Origin: Cepaea nemoralis
Taxonomy: Eukaryota > Mollusca > Gastropoda > Stylommatophora > Helicidae
Direction of reading: 5' to 3'
Length of the DNA: 64,000 bases
Assembly (NCBI GenBank): GCA_014155875.1
Contig: JACEFZ010017416.1
Coordinates: 124,001-188,000, forward strand
This document shows, piece after piece, positions 46,601-57,208 of this stretch (the first letter of the stretch is position 1; every line of letters starts with the position of its first letter). The notes beneath the pieces were generated by a model that was not told where the DNA came from, did no database searches, and worked only from the letters and a program-made list of their open reading frames with translations. The translations under genes were made by a program, and so were the position numbers.

Positions 46601-49600
46601 CTAGTGACAGTAGAACTGTCAGGTGTATCATCTGAGCCTTGTTCTTAATGAGTTTCTTCTAGTGACAGTAGAACTGCCAGGTGTATCATCTGAGCCTTGT
46701 TCTTAATGAGTTTCTTCTAGTGACAGTAGAACTGCCAGGTGTATCATCTGAGCCTTGTTCTTAATGAGTTTCTTCTAGTGACAGTAGAGCTGTCAGGTGT
46801 ATCATCTGAGCCTTGTTCTTAATGAGTTTCTTCTAGTGACAGTAGAACTGCCAGGTGTATCATCTGAGCCTTGTTCTTAATGAGTTTCTTCTAGTGACAG
46901 TAGAACTGCCAGGTGTATCATCTGAGCCTTGTTCTTAATGAGTTTCTTCTAGTGACAGTAGAACTGTCAGGTGTATCATCTGAGCCTTGTTCTTAATGAG
47001 TTTTTTCTAGTGACAGTAGAACTGTCAGGTGTATCATCTGAGCCTTGTTCTTAATGAGTTTCTTCTAGTGACAGTAGAACTGCCAGGTGTATCATCTGAG
47101 CCTTGTTCTTAATGAGCTTCTTCTAGTGACAGTAGAACTGTCAGGTGTATCATCTGAGCCTTGTTCTTAATGAGTTTCTTCTAGTGACAGTAGATTTGCC
47201 AGGTGTATCATCTGAGCCTTGTTCTTAATGAGTTTCTGCTAGTGACAGTAGAGCTGCCAGGTGTATCATCTGAGCCTTGTTCTTAATGAGTTTCTTCTAG
47301 TGACAGTAGAACTGCCAGGTGTATCATCTGAGCCTTGTTCTTAATGAGTTTCTTCTAGTGACAGTAGAACTGCCAGGTGTATCATCTGAGCCTTGTTCTT
47401 AATGAGTTTCTTCTAGTGACAGTAGAACTGTTGGGTGTATCATCCTCCAGATAAAAATAACATACATTAACATCCTAACAAAAGAATGCTGAAAATGAGA
47501 ATTATAACAATTTGAAAGTGGCTAAAACACAAAAGAAAACTTATCACAAATATCAGAACGAGACAGTAATCATTTTTGGGCCACATTGTGAGAAGATATA
47601 AACTAGACAATATTGTGACTACTGGACAGATTTGTGGAAAGATATAGAGGAAGACAGCGAGAGAAAGTTCTTGGCAACCTTGTGTCATGGCATGGAAAGG
47701 AGTCAGCACATGAATTGATACATTCTGTTGAAGATTGCATGATGTGGAGAAGCCAGTCAACAAGGCACTTGATGGTGATGCACATTCTGACAGAAATGGA
47801 GACTCACCCTGACATTTGGGCCTAACATCACATCTTCAATATTCCCTTACTTTCATGTAACAATCTCTTGAATGGTTATGATGTCATCATCAGCATCATG
47901 TGCCATGCCGGTAAGCATCGGCAGCCATGTCTCACCATCTCACTCAATCACCACAGTTGTGGATCAGCTCAGCGTTCTTGTTTCGACCATGTCACATGGC
48001 CAAGCCATCCAGGTATTTACTTCTCTGCCTTCCACTTGTTCTTTTCTCCTCAATCTTGTCAGTTGTCACCAAATTCTCCAATTTATTTCTTCTCATAACA
48101 TGACCAATAAAACATTGACTGTCTGCGTCTAATTTCTCTAATCAGTTTACAATTTTCATTTTTTTTTTTTTTATTTTGTGTGTAAGACTTGGTCATTGGT
48201 TTTTATGTGTCCATGACATTCTTTACATTTTCCTCAGAAACCACATTTCTACAGCCATCAGATATTTTTCAGCCTGTTTGCTCATTGTCCACACTTCACA
48301 TCCATACAAAAGCACAGGGTCTATGTAGCACCTCAACACTCTTTTCCTCGTAGCAAGTGACATCTTTTTATTGGTCAGTATGTTTTCCATCTTGCAAAAG
48401 GCTACCTTCGCCATGGCGATTCTAGTTCTAATTTCTTCAAGACATTTCCCGTCAGATGTTATGACTGTTCCGAGATAATTATACCGATTCACTTGCTTAA
48501 GAATATTCCTATTTATTTGTATATAACATTGTGGTATTTTGTTCTTCCTAGTGACAACCATAATCAGTGTCTTCTTACAATTTAATTATAACCCTATTTG
48601 TTCACTGATGTCACCACAGATTTGCATTTAATTGCTGCATTCTTGTTGATTTCAGGGCCAGATGTACTACCTGATCAAGTGGGAAGGCTGGGGACATGAA
48701 CACAACACCTGGGAGCCGGAGCACAATCTCTACTGCGAGGATCTTCTCCAAGACTACAAAAACCTGATGATCAAAGGCCAGCACCGTAAAAGAAAATTGC
48801 CAGATCCAAGACAAGAAGACCTCTTTAGTTTTAAAAAACCAAAAATAGATGAGTTTTTCCAAAAACTGATGGAGTCCAAGATACTGGATATCATTTCTCC
48901 CCTTGATATAATAAAGTGTTACAATGCAAGTCACAAAAAGGGTAGCTCTAATGGTGTGTTAGCACAGTATCAACCAAAATTGTTGAGAATGAAAAAAAGG
49001 AAAGTCAGTCAAAAACTCTTGCGGCAAGAAACTCTGAGAGCTCTGAAAACATGGCAGGATGAACTCAATAGTATATGTAAGGGCTATGATCCGGCTCCTC
49101 TTTTTGTAGAGAACAGTGTTGATCTTGAGGGGCCGCCCGAGGATTTTATCTACATTAATGAGCGAAAGGAAGGTCCTGGAGTTGTAATCCCAAAAGATCC
49201 ATTAATCGGCTGTGACTGTGATGATTGTTACCTAAATAAAAAAAATTGCTGTGTTGTGGCTTGTGGTTCTGTTCTGGCATATTACAAGTCTAATGGTCGA
49301 CTGCGGGTGTCAAAAGGTGTGCCAATATATGAATGCAACATTCGCTGCAAATGTGGCCCGGATTGTTTGAACAGAGTTGCTCAGAAGGGGAGAAAGATTA
49401 AACTCTGCATATTTCGTACACCAAATGGACGAGGATGGGGTGTCAAAACTTTACAGAGGGTCAAGAAAGGGGCATTCATCATGGAGTATGTTGGGGAGGT
49501 ATGTATGTTGATCACTATTTTTGTTCTCTTTAAAGTTTTTTTTTTTTTTTAAGGGGAAAAACTACATTAATTTTCTGTGAAATCTTGTATAAAATTGTTG

Positions 49601-52600
49601 GATAATTTTCTTCCCGTCATCATTAAGTGCTTGTTGACAGTTATGCTTCTTTACATCTGGCGATTTCCAACAGAATGCAGTTCATGTGCTACTTTTCCAT
49701 GCCACATTGAAAGACTGTTTTGCTCTTTATCTTTTTCCATTAATCTTTCTAGTTGTTACAATATGATTCAGTTGTTCCTCTTCTCATTATGTGGCCACAA
49801 ATTGTTGACTGCCTCTTCTGGTGCTTGTTATAAGTTGTCTGTGTCATAGATTCTTTCAAAATATTTAGATTACTCTCGGTGGCTGCCTGAGGCATTTTCA
49901 ACATTCGTCAGTAAAAACACATCTTTAAGATCTCAAGGGATTATTTGCATGTTCACTATTTGTCCGACTTTCGGCCCCCCAACATGGAGGATAGGGGATT
50001 GTGCTGTTAAGGCCTATGGAGTGTTTATGCTTGTGGCTACGGTTTGCTTATGCATTTTCCTCATGTTGGAATGGAAGTGCATGGTTCCGTCGCCCTGCTA
50101 CTGAGTTGAGTGCATGGAGCTGTGACACTGTGAGCTGTGAATTTCATGTGGAGTGCTTTTACATCTGCCCGTAGTTGTTTGTAGCATGAACTGCATGTTA
50201 AGAAAAATGGCAGTCGGTTGCTGAACTAACTGGGTTGCCTTATGCAGTAATGCGTGACTGCTGGTTTTATAGTAACTGCTGCTTCCATTGATGATGAACT
50301 GTATTTTTCGTGGCAGACTTTTGTGTTGGCATTCTGTCAGTCTCATTATACCTGTGTGGGCTGTTGGTTTGTCGAGACTTTTCACATGGGGGTAGTGAGG
50401 AGCATTTTGTGTGATATTCACTTGCACAGGAGCAGAGCATAATGGGGCGACCTTTTGCACTGAAGTTGTAACCGTGACTAACCACCTGTCCAGGATTCAC
50501 ATTCATTTGTTGTTATGTTTTTCCCTATATTCTACAGTAGATGTTCTTGTCCACCAGTTTAGAAGCATAATTAACTACTTCAGACGAGTTTTTAAGGAGC
50601 CAGTTAACTGTATCAGCGTCGTGGCTTACGGAATAGTTAGACGCAATGTTTCATCATATTTTGTCATATCAAATCCAGGGTTTAAAATCAAGCAATTTGG
50701 AAGCAGACTGTTTTGTGTTGATTTTGATGGTATGACGCATCAGCCGTTCAGAAAGCAACAGCAAACTGCTGAATTAACATGACCTATGAATTGTAAACAA
50801 TTAGGTATATTTAGCTCCTGCGAAAAGAAGAAACATACTAGACTATGACACAATGTACGTACCTTACAAAGAACTCCATCTTACACATGTGAAAACAAAG
50901 TGTGACTTATCCAAAAATAGAAACAATCAATAAATTAATAATACTGAAGTATTTTTAAAAAAATGTATTATAGACAAAGCACGACCGACGTTTCGGCTCT
51001 ACGAACCTTTGGCAAGGACAGGACAACACAAACAGATAAAAAGCTAAATAAAACACAAAAGAAAATTAAACACAGCTTCTTGTTGACAGGAGAGAAACGA
51101 AATGATCAATATATCCTGCTGCAGTCGCTGCTTTTTCTTTGTTCCATAACATGAGCTAGTGCATCATAAACAGCCAATCAATGCTGAGGTTGATTGTAAC
51201 ATCCTGTGAAGGACATGCAGCTAACAGTAAGCTGTGTGTTGATTGGTCTATTAGTCAGCATTCGTCTGGAGGAAGTACTCCTGGTCAAGCAGTCTTTCTA
51301 TTTTTATCAAAAGCTGAAGTGTAAGGTCCAGCAGACAGTGTTTTTCTTTGTATAAATTTATGTACTGGATGTATAATGTTTGAGAACTATCTCTCCATAT
51401 TATTTATGCTATAATTCTGCTTCTCTTCAATATTGTTTTGTTCTTTTTGGAGGTAAGCATGACCGCCAAGCTTATTGTGTCTGCGATTAACCAGTATGCT
51501 TTTGGTGTGGTTGTGGATTCAATCCATACACTGGTTAGCCATTTGGGATTAAGCGTTGACTTCTCATCCAGAAAGCAATGGCAAACTACTGAACATGCTT
51601 AGTCAATCAACCCAGAGTTTTCGGTTGATCGCGTCCATTTTGTGTTAGTGATTTTCCTGTTTCTATGAATTCTAAATATGCAGGTGCTTCCTGCGTTAAG
51701 TAAAATTGCGTGTAGTGATTTTATAACTTATAACATTCAAAAATGATTTATTAACATTAATGAGTACACACACTGGTTGGTTATCAGGGAAGGAGAGCGA
51801 GGTATGTTTTGTAGGAATCAGGACTCTTTTTTTCCATACCTGGTACATCACTTTTATTGATAACTATTATTACCAAAACACTGTTTTCTTAATTGATTTT
51901 TATACCAAGCAACGCACCATGTGTTCATTACTTACTTCACATCACATACATGTGACTCTTCTGCCCTGAACAGGTGCCACTTTGTTGTAATAAATGTATG
52001 GACTAATAGAGGTTAACATAACTGTTTAGAACAGAATGTGGTTTGCTAGCAATGATCCATGACCAGGGCATTTGACTGAATTACTAGAACAAAGTGGGTT
52101 AAAATATCAACTGCCCGGGACAAAGAGTAAAGATATCTCATGCAAGAAAGTGACCAGTGAGCTCATCACTGTGTGTAGAACTAGACCACAACACTAGCGC
52201 CCTCATACACATCGTCTCATTATTCAGCCGTTGAGACTCCTGGTGAAGTATAGGCTCACAATAACTCTGACCAGATCTGCCTCATCATGCACAAATACCC
52301 CACCCAGAGATGCAGATCCAGCCACTATGTCCGCCTGCTTGTTTTCTAACACCATTGTACTGGGGGACTAGATTATTGATTGAAAGCCAGGAGTCTCTGA
52401 ACTGACTGCAATCCACAAATGTCACTACTTGACTATAACTGAGCATATGAAGCATGGTTACTTTACTTTGCGTTGAGCACTGAAGCATACCTACCTTATT
52501 GTGCTGAGGCAGTATTCTCCTCTTTCTCTCTCTGTGTATATGTATAATTGGAGAACATCGTGACGACTGGAAAGATTGGTGGGAAGAGAGGCAGAGGCCG

Positions 52601-55600
52601 ACCAAGAGAAATGCTGAATAGATTGAGGCGGTGGCATCAAGGAATATCGGCAGCAGAGGTGATCCAGAACACCAAAGATCGAGATATGTCATTATTATTA
52701 TTGAGTGGGTGCTTTTTACATAAATACAAACATGCACGCATTTATGTATGTATGAAACAGTCAAAAGGCTTTGGGCAATTTTCTTGTTTATTGAAGTAGA
52801 AGTAGGTTAATTCAATTATTACCTAAATAGTTTGTGTGAACCGGCCTAAAATATGGCAGGTAAGATTGTCCTGGGAAATAAAGGTGGCCGGGGTGCTGAT
52901 TAGTGTAGAAATATGAGGCTGGCACCATATACCCAAAATGTTTTGTGCCGTGAAAAGTGGTCTTTTACTTTTACTAAGGTGATCGGTATGTCACTGACTT
53001 TAGTTGTTGATTTAGTCAGATTATCTTTACTGCACGTCTGACTATTCAGTCCATAATTGCTCGGATCCACTGCTCAGTATCTCCCTCAGCGTGTTGTGGT
53101 GGGCATGTTAGCCTAGCTCGATATGCCAGAATGACATTTAAAGGGATTCATTTACCTTGGCTTTCCAATGGTACCTCAATCATGTACAGAACTATTGATG
53201 TGTTGACTGTGGCTTCATCAATATAAAATATAAGGACTTGCCAGATTTAGAGGACTGAAACACTTGAAAGCAAAAGTATATAAGTTGTCTGTCCATTTTA
53301 ATGGCTCACATGTGTCACTGAGACTTATAAGAGAAGTCAAGAACAATAACACCATAACTTACTAAGGAGGATTGGTGTGGTGCTGGCTACCTCAGCCCAA
53401 AGAAACCTAGCTGCAAAATCCAACCAGTCATGGTCAAGTCTACAAAGGGTTTGGTATGAGCTGGCTGAGAGTCTGGGCTTCATTGAGAGATGAAAGCTAG
53501 AAATTGTAAAATAGAACACTTGTCTTTTGATGAAAACTGCTTGATTTCGATCCCATGTCAGATAATTGCATAGTTCACATCCTTCCTACACCTGCAGTTG
53601 CTGGGTGACAGTATATCAGTTAATTTTGTAGTTCATCTCTCCTTCCTACACCTACAATTACTGAGTTTTATTTCAGATCATGTTATAGTTCATCTCCTTC
53701 CTACACTTGTAGTTACTGAGCTGTAATGTATCAGATGATTTTGTAGCTCAACTCCCCCTACACCAGCAATTGCTAATTTTTAAAACAATTTTTTTCGACA
53801 ATTTTGTAATTCATCTCCTTCTTACATCTGCAGTTGCTGAGTTTTATTTAGATAATTTTATAGTTCATCACTTTCCTGCACTGTAGTTGCAGAGTTGTAG
53901 TATAATTTTTTAGTTCATCTCCCTGTACCTGTGGTTGCAGAGCTGTAGTATGTCAGATAATTATGTAGTTCATCTCCCTCCTACACCCGTAGTTGCAGAG
54001 CTGTAGTATGTCAGACATTTTTATAGTTCATCTCCCTCCTACACCCGTAGTTGCTGAGCTATAGTATGTCAGACAATTTTATAGTTCATCTCCCTCCCTC
54101 CTACACCTGTAGTTGCAGAGCTGTAGTATGTCAGACAGTTTTATAGTTAATCTCCCTCCCTCCTACACCCGTAGTTGCAGAGCTGTAGTATGTCAGACAA
54201 TTTTATAGTTCATCTCCCTCCTACACCCGTAGTTGCTGAGCTGTAGTATGTCAGACAATTTTATAGTTCATCTCCCTCCCTTCTACACCCGTAGTTGCTG
54301 AGCTGTAGTATGTCAGACAATTTTATAGTTCATCTCCCTCCCTCCTACACCTGTAGTTGCTGAGCTGTAGTATGTCAGACAATTTTATAGTTCATCTCCC
54401 TCCCTCCTACACCCGTAGTTGCTGAGCTGTAGTATGTCAGACAATTTTATAGTTCATCTCCCTCCTACACCCGTAGTTGCTAAGCTTTAGTATGTCAGAC
54501 AATTTTATAGTTCATCTCCCTCCCTCCTACACCCGTAGTTGCTGAGCTGTAGTATGTCAGACAATTTTATAGTTCATCTCCCTCCCTCCTACACCCGTAG
54601 TTGCAGAGCTGTAGTATGTCAGAAAATTTTATAGTTCATCTCCCTCCCTCCTACACCCGTAGTTGCTGAGCTGTAGTATGTCAGACAATTTTATAGTTCA
54701 TCTCCCTCCTAGACCCGTAGTTGCTGAGCTTTAGTATGTCAGACAATTTTATAGTTCATCTCCCTCCCTCCTACACCCGTAGTTGCTGAGCTGTAGTATG
54801 TCAGACAATTTTATAGTTCATCTCCCTCCCTCCTACACCCGTAGTTGCAGAGCTGTAGTATGTCAGACAATTTTATAGTTAATCTCCCTCCTACACCCGT
54901 AGTTGCTGAGCTATAGTATGTCAGACAATTTTATAGTTCATCTCCCTCCCTCCTACACCTGTAGTTGCTGAGCTGTAGTATGTCAGACAATTTTATAGTT
55001 CATCTCCCTCCCTCCTACACCCGTAGTTGCTGAGCTATAGTATGTCAGACAATTTTATAGTTCATCTCCCTCCCTCCTACACCCGTAGTTGCTGAGCTAT
55101 AGTATGTCAGACAATTTTATAGTTCATCTCCCTCCTACACCCGTAGTTGCAGAGCTGTAGTATGTCAGACAATTTTATAGTTCATCAAAAGGTAGGCCAG
55201 GACGGCATAATGTGAGTTGGTTAAGGGCCTGTGCCCCAGTGGAGGATAAAAGGCAAAATAAGATACTGGCAATTCAAGTGAATATGTCTTGATGAAGGAT
55301 AAAATAAGATACAGGTAATTCTTCTTCTTCTTCTTCTTCTTCTTCTTCTTCTTCTTCTTCTTCTTCTTCTCTCTCTTCTTCTTCTTCTTCTTCTTCTTCT
55401 TCTTCTTCTGCATTCATTCAGAGTTTTTTTCAGGCGTGACACATCTGACTTATGCAAGCATTTGTTGACCGGGTTAACCTTTCCAGGTAGATACAGGTAA
55501 TTCAAGTGAATATGTCTTTATAAAAGGCAAAAGAAGATACGGGCAATTCATGTGAATATGTCTTCACTTCTGCTTATTTGAGTAATAGTATTACATTACA

Positions 55601-57175
55601 TTCAAGTGAGCTTTTTACTTTTGTCTGTTAAGCCCGTGTTTAATTACATGCAAGTCAACTTGTTTCCAATTTGGTTAGGTCATTACCAATGAAGAGGCTG
55701 AGCGGCGCGGAAAAGAATATGATGCAGTAGGCCGCACGTATTTGTTTGACCTGGATTTTCACGATGATGATGCTCCTTATGCTGTCGATGCAGGCACACA
55801 TGGCAACGCTGCTCATTTTATCAACCACTCGGTAAGGTGTTTCATTCCAATGTGTGCATGCATTTTAATATATTTGGGGGGAGGGATGCAGTCTTAATAA
55901 CTTTATCTTCTTCTTTCATTCGCTTTAAATTTATTATGTCTGCAATGTTGACTTGAATAAACTTCAGACCTTTTTAGTACAGTGAGTGGTCCATAAAGTT
56001 TTTTTCTACTATTGTTTCTCTAGGCTAGAAGGTTCACCTAGCCTATTTTTAGTACAGTGAGTGGTCCATAAAGTTTTTTTTCTACTATTGTTTCTCTAGG
56101 CTAGAAGGTTCACCTAGATGTGTCATTTTCAGGGCAGTCTTGAGCATTATAGGCAAGAAACTAGAATTCAGAACAATCACAGATAACAGTCACTGTTCAC
56201 ATAAACATGGTGCATTTTGAAACAACACTTCTTGCATATTTGCTGCTTTTTTTTTTCTCCTATATTTTAAAATCACACAGGCAGAATGCATTATCAGAAA
56301 CACAATGTATGACCCAGAAGCTATATGTCTGTAGATAGGATCATGCATTATGCTGACAGTTCAATCATATCTCTCTGGACAGTGCAACCCAAACTTACAA
56401 GTGCATGTTGTGTGGATCAACACCCTGGACCCTCAGTTGCCACACATATGTTTATATGCCAAACGAGACATTGAAAGTAATGAGGAGCTAACGTTTGATT
56501 ACACGAGTGGTAAGTTCAAGCATAGCTGTTTTTGGCCAGGTGTTTGTTTGTATGCAAGTTGTTTCTTATTTGTTAGTTTCAGGTTATAGTGTTTTATGTA
56601 TTGGAGTGATGACATACCCACATGCTGCCATTTTATGTTTGAAGATGGCCGGAGAGAGTACTATTGTGTTCATGGTTGAGGTTCATACTGATAAAGGTCT
56701 CTCTTCATCTAGATACACATGGTGTTTCCTGGGCGGACACTAATCTGGATCTACTGGAGGATCATTGTGGACTTCACCATGATAAAATATGCTGATCTCT
56801 ACAAACTTTGCATACTCCATCTTAGACAGACACTAATCTGGCTCTACTGATCAATTGTGGACACCACAATTTGCTAATCTCTGCTCCATGCTCTGTAAAC
56901 TTTGCATGCTGTGAGACTGCAGGAGAATCACAGCAATTCCTATATTGATTTTGGACAAAGCATCCAATTCTTACGTTCACAAGAACGCTCAGAATTGTGT
57001 GTGCCTATTAGGCTAGTTAGTGTCTATGGCTTAGGGGACAGTGAATGCAGTCCTCAAATACCAGGTCATTGGTGTCTATGGTTTAGGGGACAGTGAATGC
57101 AGTTCCTGGCATACATGTCGAGTGTTCAAAATCAGCCTCAGGTGTTTTGGAAGCAGACAACTTTTAGTTGATTTT

Positions 57176-57208
<33 letters not shown>

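Larger units (their letters stand above)
36439..48655 (+). other. SUV39H1: SUV39H intron 2, 12.2 kb
   Basis: GT at 36439 and AG at 48654-48655. It contains an inverted S1 fragment (about 36476-36563), an S1 copy, the full-length J2 LINE, an RTE-A LINE, the 58-bp satellite and two further RTE pieces. 40810-41780 and 44780-45290 hold no recognised element. Confidence 0.8.
49499..55678 (+). other. SUV39H1: SUV39H intron 3, 6.2 kb
   Basis: GT at 49499, AG at 55677-55678. Contents: a degraded LINE tail on minus (about 49610-49860, with [17 protein letters not shown]), S1 fragments (50690-50785, 51183-51232 and 51520-51600), a dispersed repeat (51770-52140), J2 and RTE scraps (52200-53105) and the satellite. 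49870-50680 holds nothing that I recognise. Confidence 0.75.

Noticed and set aside
45298..47445. Regular 58-bp repeats as a CRISPR array
   Set aside because: Whole units repeat without unique spacers, and the context is a eukaryotic intron.
55165..55505. Lysine- or arginine-rich open frames on minus
   Set aside because: They translate the (TTC)n stretch of SINE-GAA copy E.
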